A stretch of 61,146 nt of DNA from Chloroflexota bacterium (GTDB taxonomy: Bacteria > Chloroflexota > Anaerolineae > UBA4142). Both the position numbers and the translations under genes were made by a program. The stretch is from NCBI GenBank assembly GCA_023381515.1, contig JAMCQI010000062.1, forward strand, positions 1 to 61,146, in the 5' to 3' direction. Below, in pieces: positions 1 to 8,522 of this stretch. The notes under the pieces are model-generated. The model had not been told where the DNA came from. It did no database searches and worked only from the letters and a program-made list of their open reading frames with translations. How positions within the stretch are numbered: position 1 is the stretch's first letter; every line of letters starts with the position of its first letter.

Positions 1-2
1 TG

Positions 3-275
3 GGGCAGTGGAGCGTGGAGGGGTGGGACAGTCAGAGTGTGGTGAACAAGCCGTACTTGGCGGTGGGACCGGCGGGGCAGGTGGTGGTGAGCGACCCGGA
101 GGGAGCGCGGCTGATCGAGTTTTCGAGCGACGGGAAGCTGGAGGCGGTGTGGGGGCAGGCGGGGAGTGATCTATCGGGCCTGAACCTGCCGACGGGCGTG
201 GCGTTTGACGGGCAGGGCAATCTGTATGTGGCGGACTCGGGCAATAACCGCATCCTCGTCTATCAAAAACCGTAG
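3..275 (+). CDS. NHL-repeat protein, C-terminal fragment (5' end outside window)
   Basis: The reading frame is open from the window edge, so the start lies upstream and the GTG at 15 is only an internal codon. The 90 visible residues hold two NHL-type beta-propeller blades, with the signature pieces GPAGQVVVSD and GQGNLYVADSGNNRI; the latter is a near-perfect NHL motif. It ends in YQKP and a TAG stop. NHL propellers usually mediate protein or ligand binding, often extracellularly in Chloroflexota. The function of the whole protein cannot be read from this tail. Confidence 0.75.
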   Translation, partial: GQWSVEGWDSQSVVNKPYLAVGPAGQVVVSDPEGARLIEFSSDGKLEAVWGQAGSDLSGLNLPTGVAFDGQGNLYVADSGNNRILVYQKP

Positions 276-303
276 GATCTGATTCATACAAAAGGCGATT
301 AGA

Positions 304-326
304 GGACGAACGGATCGCGTTCGTCC
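304..326. terminator. Hairpin after the NHL gene
   Basis: A perfect 9-bp stem, GGACGAACG (304-312) with CGTTCGTCC (318-326) and a 5-nt loop, lies about 30 nt after the NHL stop codon. Only TT follows the stem, so it is a weak intrinsic terminator at best; it may also act as a 3' stabilising hairpin. Confidence 0.45.
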
Positions 327-354
327 TTCCTACTATTTCTATGGTTGCACAAGA

Positions 355-1371
355 TTGAACTATCGACGCGTAATCACCGTTGCCGTCAGTTTTGCTATCA
401 CGGCTGTCTTTCTCGCGCTCGCGCTCCACTCTGTCGATCTCACGAAACTCGCGAGCGCATTTGCATCCGCTGACTATCGCCTCGTTGCGATTGGCGCCGT
501 GTTCACTTGTGCCAGCTACGTGCTGCGAACGGTCCGGTGGCAGCGGTTCCTCGCGCCTAGCAAGCTAATCCCAGTCGGCCGCCTGTTCCCCGTTCTCATC
601 GTAGGATTTGCACTGAACAATCTCCTCCCGGGCCGGCCGGGCGAGTTTGCGCGCGCCTATGCAGTTGGCCAGCGTGAGATGTTAAGCAAGACGCTTGGAT
701 TCGCGACCATTGTGGTTGAGCGGGTCATGGACGGGTTTACACTGATCGCCTTCCTTCTCCTCGCTCTGGCGGCTTTTATCCCACTCCATCTCAACCTCCC
801 TGATTTTGCGGAAAGAATTGCAGTTGCAGCGACCCTCATTTTTGGAATTGCACTCGCCGGTATGTTCTTTCTTCTTCTGCGTGAGGAGGTGGCGCTCGCG
901 CTAGCCAGGATCGTCACGAGCCGTCTGCCTCACGGAGTTGCCGCACGGGTGGAGGGGATGCTGAGCTCGTTCGTCGTCGGCCTGCACTCGTTGCGCTCAG
1001 CCGGCGGACTCGCGTTCATCGTGCTGCTTTCCGTTGCGATCTGGGCGTGCGAGGCGTCCTCTTACCTGTTCGTTTTGACCGCTTTCGGGGCGCTCCCAAA
1101 CTTTGCGAGCCGGCTTGTCGCCGCCGCTTTCATGATGGTTCTCATAAATCTCGGAGTGATGATTCCCGCGGCGCCGGGTGGCGTCGGGCCTTTTGAGGCG
1201 GCGGGCATCTTTGCGCTCGGAGTCTTTGGATTGAGAGAGATTGGTGCCAGCGTTGCGCTCTCTGCCCACGCCGTTCAATACCTCTTGATCACAGCGCTCG
1301 GGCTCCTCTTCATTTGGCGCGAAGGCATCACTCTCGCTCAGACCACCTCGACCCCTGAAGCAGAGGAATGA
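355..1371 (+). CDS. Flippase-like / lysylphosphatidylglycerol synthase TM-region family membrane protein
   Basis: A 338-residue integral membrane protein of the UPF0104 (YbhN, lysylphosphatidylglycerol synthetase TM region) family. About eight hydrophobic segments run through the protein. Family-typical pieces are LNNLLPGRPGEFARAYAVG near residues 88-106 and IPAAPGGVGPFEAAG near 270-284. Members of this family without the C-terminal transferase domain are often annotated as flippase-like proteins next to glycan or lipid genes; the substrate is unknown here. The start is a TTG with no clear ribosome binding site, chosen because the first membrane helix begins at once. It stands alone between the NHL gene and sucC. 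Confidence 0.8.
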   Translation: MNYRRVITVAVSFAITAVFLALALHSVDLTKLASAFASADYRLVAIGAVFTCASYVLRTVRWQRFLAPSKLIPVGRLFPVLIVGFALNNLLPGRPGEFARAYAVGQREMLSKTLGFATIVVERVMDGFTLIAFLLLALAAFIPLHLNLPDFAERIAVAATLIFGIALAGMFFLLLREEVALALARIVTSRLPHGVAARVEGMLSSFVVGLHSLRSAGGLAFIVLLSVAIWACEASSYLFVLTAFGALPNFASRLVAAAFMMVLINLGVMIPAAPGGVGPFEAAGIFALGVFGLREIGASVALSAHAVQYLLITALGLLFIWREGITLAQTTSTPEAEE

Positions 1372-1381
1372 GCGGATACGT

Positions 1382-1409
1382 TTGAATTTTTAAGAAACGC
1401 GATTATAAT
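1382..1409 (+). promoter_or_regulatory. Predicted promoter of the sucC-lys cluster
   Basis: TTGAAT (1382-1387), 16-nt spacer, TATAAT (1404-1409). Transcription would start near 1416 and leave a leader of about 45 nt before sucC, which has a good ribosome binding site (GGAGGGG) ahead of its GTG. Confidence 0.65.
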
Positions 1410-1461
1410 GGTCTGCGTACAACTTTCATGGCATTAATCATCATACTCACCGGAGGGGCAC

Positions 1462-2601
1462 GTGAAGCTACACGAGTACCAGTCCAAAGCGATTTTCAAC
1501 AGGAACGGAATACCAATACCGGAAGGCAAAGTCGCTTCGAGTGCACAAGAAGCGCGTGAGGCCGCCGAACAGCTTGGCAGGAAGGTCGTGGTCAAGTCGC
1601 AGGTGCTTGTCGGCGGCCGTGGTAAAGCCGGCGGCATCAAACTCGCTTCCACCCCGGAGGAAGCCGAACAGGTTGCCGCTCAGATCCTTTCCATGCAGAT
1701 CAAAGGTTTACCCGTACGCAAGGTCCTTGTCGACGAAGCGATTGACATCGCCAGGGAGATATACCTCGGGATTGTCGTGGATCGCGCGTCGCGTCGTGCG
1801 ACAATGATGGCCTCGAGCGCAGGCGGGATGGAGATCGAAGAGGTGGCGCGCACGACTCCCGAAAAGATCATCCGCGTCCCTATCGATCCCGCCTACGGCC
1901 TCATGGATTATCAGGCGCGACAGTTGGCACTTGACGTCGGCGTCGACAAAAGCCTCGTTCGGGATTTTACAAAGATCGCCCAGGGCCTCTACCGTGCCTT
2001 TGTGGCGACAGATGCTTCGTTGGCCGAAATCAATCCACTTGTGGTGACTGGGGATAACAAGCTCATCGCCGCCGATGGCAAAATCGTCATCGACGACAAT
2101 GGTCTCTCACGGCACCCGGACCTCGAACAGTTGCGCGATATTGATGAAGAATCTCCTTCAGAGAGACAAGCGCGCAAGGCGGGCCTGTCCTACGTCAAGC
2201 TTGATGGCAACATCGGCTGCATGGTGAATGGCGCCGGTCTCGCGATGGCGACGATGGATGTGATCAAGTTCTACGGTGGCGAGCCGGCCAACTTCTTGGA
2301 CATCGGCGGCGGAGCCAAAGCCGATAAGGTCAAGGCAGCCCTCGAAATAATCCTCTCCGACCCGAACGTCAAGGCCATCCTCTTTAACATCTTTGGCGGA
2401 ATTACCCGTGGGGACGAAGTGGCTCGCGGCATTGCCGATGGCCTGAAAGAAATCCACACGCGTGTCCCCATGATCGCTCGCATCGTCGGTACCAATGCAG
2501 AAGAAGGACGCCGGATCCTCGCGGACGCAAACATGATTACGGCCGAGACCCTCGAAGAAGGCGCTCAGAAGGCCGTTGCCGCTGCCAAGGCGAGTTCCTA
2601 G
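1462..2601 (+). CDS. sucC: Succinyl-CoA synthetase (ADP-forming) subunit beta
   Basis: 379 residues, the usual length for SucC. It begins [12 protein letters not shown], the family N-terminus, with the ATP-grasp loop GGRGKAGG at 51-58, LAEINPLVV near 190 and [14 protein letters not shown] near 310. With SucD it forms the enzyme converting succinyl-CoA, ADP and phosphate to succinate, CoA and ATP in the TCA cycle. The GTG start is supported by GGAGGGG 4-10 nt upstream. The partner sucD is not adjacent but at 9229, with the LysW-pathway genes between them. Confidence 0.97.
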   Translation: MKLHEYQSKAIFNRNGIPIPEGKVASSAQEAREAAEQLGRKVVVKSQVLVGGRGKAGGIKLASTPEEAEQVAAQILSMQIKGLPVRKVLVDEAIDIAREIYLGIVVDRASRRATMMASSAGGMEIEEVARTTPEKIIRVPIDPAYGLMDYQARQLALDVGVDKSLVRDFTKIAQGLYRAFVATDASLAEINPLVVTGDNKLIAADGKIVIDDNGLSRHPDLEQLRDIDEESPSERQARKAGLSYVKLDGNIGCMVNGAGLAMATMDVIKFYGGEPANFLDIGGGAKADKVKAALEIILSDPNVKAILFNIFGGITRGDEVARGIADGLKEIHTRVPMIARIVGTNAEEGRRILADANMITAETLEEGAQKAVAAAKASS

Positions 2602-2638
2602 GACTGGTTCTGACGTCGCGCAACCTGTGGAAGACAAG

Positions 2639-3973
2639 ATGCCAGAGAATTGGATGGCCGTTCGCGAGCACACCACTCGTTATCTTCAAGATCTAGTTCG
2701 CATCAATACAACCAACCCGCCAGGGAACGAAGTGCGCGCGGCCGAATTCCTGGCCAGCATTCTGAGGAATGACGGGTTCGAGCCACAAGTGCTCGAGTCG
2801 GCGCCGGGCCGGGGCAACCTCGTCGCGCGGCTCCCGGGCGATGGACGAGGAGCCCCTTTGATGCTCATGGCGCATCTCGACGTCGTACCTGCCGAAGCGG
2901 ATCAATGGTCGCACGCGCCGTTCTCCGGTGAGCACGCGGGTGGCTTTATCTGGGGCCGGGGCACGCTCGATACCAAAGACCTCGTCGCCATGGAACTCAT
3001 GGTCATGCTCATGCTCAAGCGAGAGCGCCGCCGGCTCTCGCGGGACGTGATCTTTATGGCGAATGCGGATGAGGAAGCAGGCGGCAATCTTGGAGCAGGC
3101 TGGATGGTCCGGGAGCATCCCGATCTGATCCGTTCTGAATACGCGATCAACGAGGGCGGCGGCTTCGCTCTCGAAATCCTCGGTCATCGTTTCTTTACGT
3201 GCCAGACGGGTGAAAAGGGCACGGCGCGTTTCGCCATGCGCACACATGGACGGCCCGGGCACGCCTCACAGCCTCACAGCGACAACTGTGTTCTGAAGCT
3301 TGCGGAGGCAGTCCAGCGTATCGCCAAAGCCGAATTGCCCGTTCACCCTACTGAAATAGTGAGGACCTTCATTGAGGGGGTAGCCGCGGGTTCTGACAAT
3401 TCGTATCAATCAGACTTGCGCGCCTTGCTGGATCCCCAAAAGTACCATCTCGCCATGGAGCATTTGCCGTTAGAGCAAGGCTTGTGTTCCATGTTCCATG
3501 CCATGCTCCATAACACGGTTACTCCGACGATTTTGAGGGCGGGTTCCAAGATTAACGTGATTCCATCGGTTGCCGAAGCGCGTTGCGACGGACGTGTGCT
3601 TCCCGGGCAAACATCCAAAGACCTGCTCGGCGAAGTGCGTCGCGTCTTCGGGAACGAGATCGAAATTGAATTTCTCGACGACACTCCTGCTTTCGAAACA
3701 ACCTACAAAACTCCCCTCTTTGATGCAATACGGCGTACCATGCAGCGTTTCGATCGCGATGTCCCTGTTCTACCGTATCTAGTCGTGGGAGCAACCGATG
3801 CTCGGCACGTCCGTAAGCTTGGAACGAAGGTGTACGGCTTTACTCCCATGTCTGGGTCGACGAGCGAGCTGGACCGGGTGCACGGGCACGATGAGCGCAT
3901 CTCGATCGAGAACCTTGGGTTCGGGACGCACGTTCTTTATGATCTCGTCACCGATTTCTGTTCGGTCGCTTGA
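2639..3973 (+). CDS. M20 family metallopeptidase / carboxypeptidase
   Basis: 444 residues of the M20/M25/M40 fold. Zinc ligands and catalytic residues are visible: MAHLDVV (His79, Asp81), GRGTLDTKD (Asp111), ADEEAGG (catalytic Glu145 and ligand Glu146). The middle segment has the dimerisation-domain hallmark HGRPGHASQPH. These enzymes hydrolyse peptide or N-acyl amino-acid amide bonds. The reading frame is open further upstream, but the ATG at 2639 is just past the sucC stop and begins the conserved N-terminus. Its position before lysY suggests LysK, the M20 hydrolase that releases lysine from LysW. However, it is about 90 residues longer than usual LysK and matches the general M20 carboxypeptidase type better, so the substrate is open. 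Confidence 0.88.
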   Translation: MPENWMAVREHTTRYLQDLVRINTTNPPGNEVRAAEFLASILRNDGFEPQVLESAPGRGNLVARLPGDGRGAPLMLMAHLDVVPAEADQWSHAPFSGEHAGGFIWGRGTLDTKDLVAMELMVMLMLKRERRRLSRDVIFMANADEEAGGNLGAGWMVREHPDLIRSEYAINEGGGFALEILGHRFFTCQTGEKGTARFAMRTHGRPGHASQPHSDNCVLKLAEAVQRIAKAELPVHPTEIVRTFIEGVAAGSDNSYQSDLRALLDPQKYHLAMEHLPLEQGLCSMFHAMLHNTVTPTILRAGSKINVIPSVAEARCDGRVLPGQTSKDLLGEVRRVFGNEIEIEFLDDTPAFETTYKTPLFDAIRRTMQRFDRDVPVLPYLVVGATDARHVRKLGTKVYGFTPMSGSTSELDRVHGHDERISIENLGFGTHVLYDLVTDFCSVA

Positions 3974-4004
3974 GAGTAGCAGAATTCTTTTTGTTGGATG
4001 AGGA

Positions 4005-5039
4005 ATGATCAAGGTTTCAATTGTCGGTGGTTCCGGCTACGGAGGGGGCGAACTAGCCCGCATCCTCCTTTCACATCGCCAAGTGGAGATAGGTCAAGTC
4101 ACCTCCGAATCTCATGTCGGGCAGTATCTCTACAACGTCCATCCAAACTTGCGCGGACGGACGACACTCCAGTTTACGGCCCTGGACCAGCTTGGCTCTT
4201 GCGATGTTCTCTTTCTCGCTCTTCCTCACGGAGAGACTCAAAAGCAGATTGATCGCTTTGCCTCGCTCGCACCTCGAATTGTCGACCTGTCCGCCGACTT
4301 CCGCCTCCACGACTCGACGGCCTATGAACGTTGGTATGGCGAGGCTCATCGGGCGCCCGAATGGTTGCCCCGGTTTGTTTATGGCTTGCCCGAGCTCCAC
4401 CGCCAAGAAATGCGCGGGGCCAAGTACGTTAGCGGGGTCGGCTGCAATGCGACGTCCACGATTCTCGCGCTACTGCCGCTTGTCCGGGCAGATTTGATCG
4501 ACAAGCGCCGCCCGGTGATCGTGGATATCAAGGTCGGCTCGAGTGAGGGCGGCAATTCGCCTTCGCTTGCGTCTCATCACCCTGAAAGGAGCGGATCAGT
4601 TCGTTCTTTCGCTCCCGTCCGCCACCGTCACACGGCCGAGGTCGAGCAGGAACTGGGATTGAGCGATGTGCATCTCTCCATCACTTCCGTCGAGTTGGTG
4701 CGGGGTGTTCTCGCCACAGCGCATAGCTTTCTGCATCCAGGCTCGACCGAGAAAGACCTTTGGCGCGCATATCGCGGCGCCTACCGCGGTGAGCCGTTCG
4801 TGCGCATCGTCAAGGACAAGACAGGTATCTATCGCTATCCCGAGCCCAAAATCCTGGCCGGTTCGAATTACGCGGACGTGGGCTTTGAATACGACGAGGC
4901 CACGTGCCGCGCGGTCTCTCTTTGTGCAATCGACAATCTGATGAAAGGGGCTGCGGGGAGCGCCGTGCAGGCCATGAACCTCATGTGCGGATTTCCGGAA
5001 GAGGAGGGGCTGGAGTTCCCGGGACTACACCCCGTGTGA
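4005..5039 (+). CDS. lysY: [LysW]-L-2-aminoadipate/glutamate phosphate reductase (ArgC/LysY family)
   Basis: 344 residues, NADPH-dependent acyl-phosphate reductase. The nucleotide-binding motif GGSGYGGGEL is at 8-17 and the catalytic cysteine in SGVGCNATS is Cys147. The enzyme reduces a carrier-bound or N-acetylated gamma-acyl phosphate to the semialdehyde. The long substrate-contacting stretch rich in basic residues and the neighbours lysZ and lysJ point to the LysW carrier-protein pathway rather than free N-acetylglutamate. SD-like GGATGAGG precedes the ATG. Its TGA stop overlaps the left arm of an inverted repeat (see the cassette at 5038-5493). No lysW or lysX is visible in this window. 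Confidence 0.88.
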   Translation: MIKVSIVGGSGYGGGELARILLSHRQVEIGQVTSESHVGQYLYNVHPNLRGRTTLQFTALDQLGSCDVLFLALPHGETQKQIDRFASLAPRIVDLSADFRLHDSTAYERWYGEAHRAPEWLPRFVYGLPELHRQEMRGAKYVSGVGCNATSTILALLPLVRADLIDKRRPVIVDIKVGSSEGGNSPSLASHHPERSGSVRSFAPVRHRHTAEVEQELGLSDVHLSITSVELVRGVLATAHSFLHPGSTEKDLWRAYRGAYRGEPFVRIVKDKTGIYRYPEPKILAGSNYADVGFEYDEATCRAVSLCAIDNLMKGAAGSAVQAMNLMCGFPEEEGLEFPGLHPV

Positions 5040-5493
5040 TTGCAGATTGCAGACTTGAGATTGCAGATTGTTCCCGACCAGGAGGCAAAGGTGACTCCCG
5101 ACGAATTGAAACGGCGCACAAAACAGTTCGCGTTGCGTGTGCTGATACTGTGCGATTCCTTGCCTCGAACGACTTCGGGTCGTACTATCGCGAATCAGCT
5201 CGCTCGTTCAGCCACCTCAGTGGGCGCGAATTATAGAGCGGCGTGCCGCGCGAGGTCGAATGCCGATTTTGTGTCAAAGATCGGTTTGACGCTGGAGGAG
5301 GCAGACGAAAGCGTCTATTGGATGGAGTTGATCGTGGAAAGTGGTATGCAATCCGAGAAGAAAATGAAGGATCTTATCGATGAGGCCGGAGAGCTGGTGG
5401 CGATCTTTGTAGCTTCCGCCAACACCGCCCGCAAAAGTGAAAGGCCGCGCCCTATCAGACCTAATCTGCAATCTGCAATCTGAAATCTGCAAT
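5038..5493. mobile_element. Inverted-repeat cassette carrying a four-helix-bundle gene, filling the lysY-lysZ gap
   Basis: Left arm 5038-5070 and right arm 5463-5493 are imperfect inverted repeats of about 31-33 nt, each built from iterations of the heptamer GCAGATT or its complement. They enclose one small gene. The cassette exactly fills the gap: the lysY stop TGA (5037-5039) shares two bases with the left arm, and the lysZ start ATG (5492-5494) shares two with the right arm. Four-helix-bundle proteins of this family are known from intervening sequences inside 23S rRNA genes, which are bounded by complementary arms. The arrangement here resembles such an element placed inside a protein operon. 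Mobility itself is inference. Confidence 0.6.
5091..5483 (+). CDS. Four-helix-bundle protein (23S rRNA intervening-sequence protein family)
   Basis: 130 residues, almost entirely helical. Family-typical pieces are the first-helix start FALRVLILCDSLP, then SATSVGANYRAACRARS and the later FVSKIGLTLEEADESVYWMELI. This is the S23/IVP-type family, whose best-known members are encoded in insertions within 23S rRNA genes; related folds include the Avd accessory protein of diversity-generating retroelements. The frame is open back to 5040, but AGGAGG (5080-5085) sits 5 nt before the GTG at 5091, so that start is preferred. The last residues (NLQSAI) are encoded by the right inverted-repeat arm. The molecular function is not established for the family; nucleic-acid binding is usually suspected. 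Confidence 0.85.
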   Translation: MTPDELKRRTKQFALRVLILCDSLPRTTSGRTIANQLARSATSVGANYRAACRARSNADFVSKIGLTLEEADESVYWMELIVESGMQSEKKMKDLIDEAGELVAIFVASANTARKSERPRPIRPNLQSAI

Positions 5494-6304
5494 GGCAAAC
5501 ATACTGGTAATCAAGATCGGCGGTTCTCCCGGCATCAACCTCGAACTCGTAGCTGCAGACATTGCCGCTCTCAACCGAGAGGGCACGCAAATGGTCGTCA
5601 TGCACGGCGCGGGGAATGAGGCGAATTTACTCGGCGAGCAGTTGGGACGACCGGCACGGCACGTGACGTCCCCCCAAGGCTATACGTCGCGGTACACGGA
5701 TCGGGCGACGCTCGAAGTCTATATCATGGCCGCGTGCGGCAAAATCAACACACTCCTGGTCGAGAGTCTGCAAAAGTTGGGTGTGAACGCCTTGGGCCTG
5801 ACCGGGGCTGACGGCCGCCTGCTCGAAGGTGCGCGCAAGGACGCCATCCGCATCGTCGAGAATGGACGTCAGCGCATCTTGCGCGATGATTATACCGGGC
5901 GCGTTGAAAAAGTGAACGCCGACCTCCTTCGCTTGCTCTTGGAGCGCAGCTATCTCCCCGTGGTTGCTCCCCTCGCGATTAGTTATGGGGGTGACGCGAT
6001 GAATGTGGACGGGGATCGCGCCGCTGCGATGATGGCGGGTGCGCTCAACGCTGACCGGCTCATCATACTCACAAATGTTACCGGCCTTTTACGCAACTTT
6101 CCGGATGAGGCGAGTCTGATTTCTCACATTGACCGACATCGCGTAGAGCAATCAATAGAGTTTGCCGAAGGGCGCATGAAGAAAAAGGTGCTGGGCGCGA
6201 CGGAAGCGCTCGCACACGGGGTGCGCCAGGTGATTTTTGCCGATGGCAGGGTCCCTGAGCCCATCCATAGGGCGCTGGCAGGGAATGGCACGACAATTGA
6301 TTAG
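5492..6304 (+). CDS. lysZ: [LysW]-aminoadipate/[LysW]-glutamate kinase
   Basis: 270 residues of the amino-acid kinase family. The phosphate-binding VIKIGGSPG lies at 6-14, followed by VVMHGAGNEAN and the substrate-loop segment VTSPQGYTSRYTDR, which is typical of LysZ rather than classical ArgB. It phosphorylates the side-chain carboxyl of the amino acid bound to LysW, giving the substrate of LysY. The ATG start has no Shine-Dalgarno sequence because the preceding bases belong to the right repeat arm of the four-helix-bundle cassette; translation may depend on coupling or may be weakened by that structure. Confidence 0.9.
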   Translation: MANILVIKIGGSPGINLELVAADIAALNREGTQMVVMHGAGNEANLLGEQLGRPARHVTSPQGYTSRYTDRATLEVYIMAACGKINTLLVESLQKLGVNALGLTGADGRLLEGARKDAIRIVENGRQRILRDDYTGRVEKVNADLLRLLLERSYLPVVAPLAISYGGDAMNVDGDRAAAMMAGALNADRLIILTNVTGLLRNFPDEASLISHIDRHRVEQSIEFAEGRMKKKVLGATEALAHGVRQVIFADGRVPEPIHRALAGNGTTID

Positions 6305-6322
6305 GGTCCGAGGAGGACTGCT

Positions 6323-6754
6323 GTGAGCGTAACGGCCATTCTCTACGCGGTTGGCGCCGTAATTTGCCTGGCTTCCGCCGACTTTTTCTTAAAACTCTCA
6401 TCCACTCGCATCAGCAGCAGTCTGGGCACGCTCGTTTATGCGATCACAGCCGTTTTCCCAGCCTTGATTTGGGTGGTGTGGATGAGAGTCACGAATAATG
6501 CGTTGAGTATCACCCGCGAAGGAGTGTTGGCGTCGATCATGGTCGGCATCTCCTTCAGTCTTGTCGTCGCGTTTCTCTCGTTGACTTTTGCTGCGGGCGC
6601 CGATCTTTCAATCGCGAGCCCGACCATCCGTTCGGCGGGAATCGTCTTGGCTTCTTCATTGGGAATCCTTTTCCTGAGGGAAGAATTTAATCCGCGGTAT
6701 GCACTCGGCATCCTCTTGACCTTTGCCGGCATTTACTTTATTGTGACGCGCTGA
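6323..6754 (+). CDS. Half-size EamA/DMT-superfamily membrane protein
   Basis: 143 residues with one EamA unit of about five transmembrane helices (for example 4-21, 33-54, 69-90, 98-117, 123-141). Full DMT transporters have two such units, so this one presumably dimerises. The GTG start follows GAGGAGG. It lies between lysZ and lysJ with short gaps (18 and 9 nt), so it is probably co-transcribed; export or uptake of an amino acid or pathway intermediate is a fair guess, but nothing in the sequence fixes the substrate. Confidence 0.75.
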   Translation: MSVTAILYAVGAVICLASADFFLKLSSTRISSSLGTLVYAITAVFPALIWVVWMRVTNNALSITREGVLASIMVGISFSLVVAFLSLTFAAGADLSIASPTIRSAGIVLASSLGILFLREEFNPRYALGILLTFAGIYFIVTR

Positions 6755-6763
6755 GGAGTGGCG

Positions 6764-7927
6764 GTGAACATCATTGAGACGGAATCAGAACACACGTCGG
6801 GCGTCTATAGCAAGCGGCCTCTCGCCATTGTACGCGGGCAAGGAGCGCATGTATGGGACGAGTCCGGGCGCGAGTACATCGACTGCGTGGGCGGCCAGGG
6901 AAGCGCGAATGTCGGGCACGCCAATCCCATGGTTGCGGAGGCGATTGCGGAGCAGGCCCGCACCTTGGTCTCATGCACCGAGATCTTTTACAACGACAAG
7001 CGGGCAGCCCTGGAAGAAAAACTCGTCTCGATTTCGCCGAATCACGCCAACCGGGTCTACCTCTGCAACTCTGGAGCGGAGGCGATTGAAGCGGGAATCA
7101 AATTCGCCCGCTACAGCACGGGGCGCACGGGCATCATCGCGATGATGCGCGGTTTTCACGGCCGCACGATGGGGGCACTTAGCGCAACATGGGAGCCCAA
7201 ATATCGAGAGCCTTTTCTCCCTTTGGTGCCCGGCTTTTCGCATCTTCCTTTTGACAACCTCGAGAAAGCCAGCCAGGCCATCACCGCGGAGACGGCCGCT
7301 GTCATAGTCGAGGTTGTGCAAGGCGAAGGCGGGGTACGTCCGGCCTCACGCGAGTTCTTACAAGGTCTCCAGGCACTTTGCCGGGAGCGGGGAGCCCTTT
7401 TCATTGTCGACGAAGTGCAAACTGGCTTTGGTCGCACGGGCAAGATGTTTGCAAGCGAGCATTACGGGCTGGAAGCGGACCTGGTGTGCGTGGCCAAGTC
7501 GATCGCCGGCGGCCTGCCGATGGGCGCAGTCCTTATCGGCGAGCGTGTTAAAAAGATGGAGCCCCTGATTCACGGCACCACTTTTGGGGGTAATCCGCTC
7601 GCCTGTGCCGCCGCGCTCGCGTCGATTGATTACATCGTTGAAACACACCTTTCTGATCGTGCTGCCGAACTGGGCGCGTATACCATCGGGCGTCTCCAGC
7701 GTCTCGAATCGCCGATGATTCGCGAGGTTCGCGGCATGGGCTTGATGATCGGCGTGGAGCTGAAACAAAAGGTGACGCCGTACCTGCATGCTCTCATGGA
7801 CCGGGGGGTCCTTGCACTCCCTGCCGGGTTGAACGTGCTGCGCCTACTCCCGCCGCTCGTCATTGAGAAATCTGACCTTGACTTTGTCGTAGACCAGATC
7901 GAGTCAGTTCTCGAACAAGGCAAGTAG
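6764..7927 (+). CDS. lysJ: [LysW]-aminoadipate semialdehyde / [LysW]-ornithine aminotransferase
   Basis: 387 residues, class-III PLP aminotransferase of the ArgD/LysJ group. Visible are CNSGAEAIEAGIKFAR, GFHGRTMGALS, DEVQTGFGRTG (Asp216) and the PLP lysine in VAKSIAGGLP (Lys245). It converts the carrier-bound semialdehyde made by LysY to the amine using glutamate. A GTG at 6758 is also in frame, but GAGGAG (6753-6758) overlaps it and is well spaced for the GTG at 6764, which is preferred. With lysZ and lysY it supplies three consecutive steps; lysW, lysX and lysK must lie elsewhere. Confidence 0.9.
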   Translation: MNIIETESEHTSGVYSKRPLAIVRGQGAHVWDESGREYIDCVGGQGSANVGHANPMVAEAIAEQARTLVSCTEIFYNDKRAALEEKLVSISPNHANRVYLCNSGAEAIEAGIKFARYSTGRTGIIAMMRGFHGRTMGALSATWEPKYREPFLPLVPGFSHLPFDNLEKASQAITAETAAVIVEVVQGEGGVRPASREFLQGLQALCRERGALFIVDEVQTGFGRTGKMFASEHYGLEADLVCVAKSIAGGLPMGAVLIGERVKKMEPLIHGTTFGGNPLACAAALASIDYIVETHLSDRAAELGAYTIGRLQRLESPMIREVRGMGLMIGVELKQKVTPYLHALMDRGVLALPAGLNVLRLLPPLVIEKSDLDFVVDQIESVLEQGK

Positions 7928-8062
7928 CACGAGATTCATTCAAAGATTCAATTCGGAAAAAGAGTGAACGGAATTTCGGCGAGGAATGTGTCGTTGCGTT
8001 GGGAAAGGTTTAGAGGGATTTCCAAAGTGGCCGCGACCCTTGGATCGCCCGCCGGAGGCACT

Positions 8063-8521
8063 ATGGAACACGTCGATTTCAATTGCATCTTTTGTGCGAT
8101 TGCCGCCAAACGCGCGCCGGCGGCAATTGTGTACGAAAGCGGGGATGCGCTTGCCTTCCTGGACATCCATCCGATTATCGAAGGACATGTCCTTGTCGTC
8201 CCCAAAAAGCACTGCCGGAACCTTTTTGATTTTAGAGACGATTGTGCGCAAAGCGTGATGCAGGCTTCCGCTGTGGTCGCGCGTGCCCTGCGGGCCACCT
8301 ACCACGCGGACGGAATGAACATGTTCCAGTCCAGCGAACGCGCTGGGGGACAGGAGGTCTTTCACTTTCATTTTCACTTGCTGCCGCGTTTTCAGGGAGA
8401 CGGGTTGATGGCTCGGGAAGGGCACGACCGGATGATGCGATGGCGCGCGCGGGGCAACCCGACCCGGGAGGATCTGGACGGAATAGCCGAGAGAATACGC
8501 GCGAACATCACGGTCGGCTGA
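8063..8521 (+). CDS. HIT family protein
   Basis: 152 residues with the histidine-triad motif HFHFHLLPR (His101, 103, 105) and the N-terminal CIFCAI pair of cysteines seen in zinc-containing HIT proteins. HIT enzymes hydrolyse nucleoside phosphoramidates or dinucleotide polyphosphates such as Ap4A. The open frame begins at 7964, but GGAGG at 8054-8058 precedes the ATG at 8063 and the conserved domain starts there. It is followed after 1 nt by the next gene, indicating an operon. Confidence 0.92.
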   Translation: MEHVDFNCIFCAIAAKRAPAAIVYESGDALAFLDIHPIIEGHVLVVPKKHCRNLFDFRDDCAQSVMQASAVVARALRATYHADGMNMFQSSERAGGQEVFHFHFHLLPRFQGDGLMAREGHDRMMRWRARGNPTREDLDGIAERIRANITVG

Positions 8522-8522
8522 C

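Noticed and set aside
2639..3973. M20 peptidase as LysK of the LysW pathway
   Set aside because: The position fits, but it is about 90 residues longer than typical LysK and its sequence is that of general M20 carboxypeptidases; lysW and lysX are also absent, so no lysK symbol was given.
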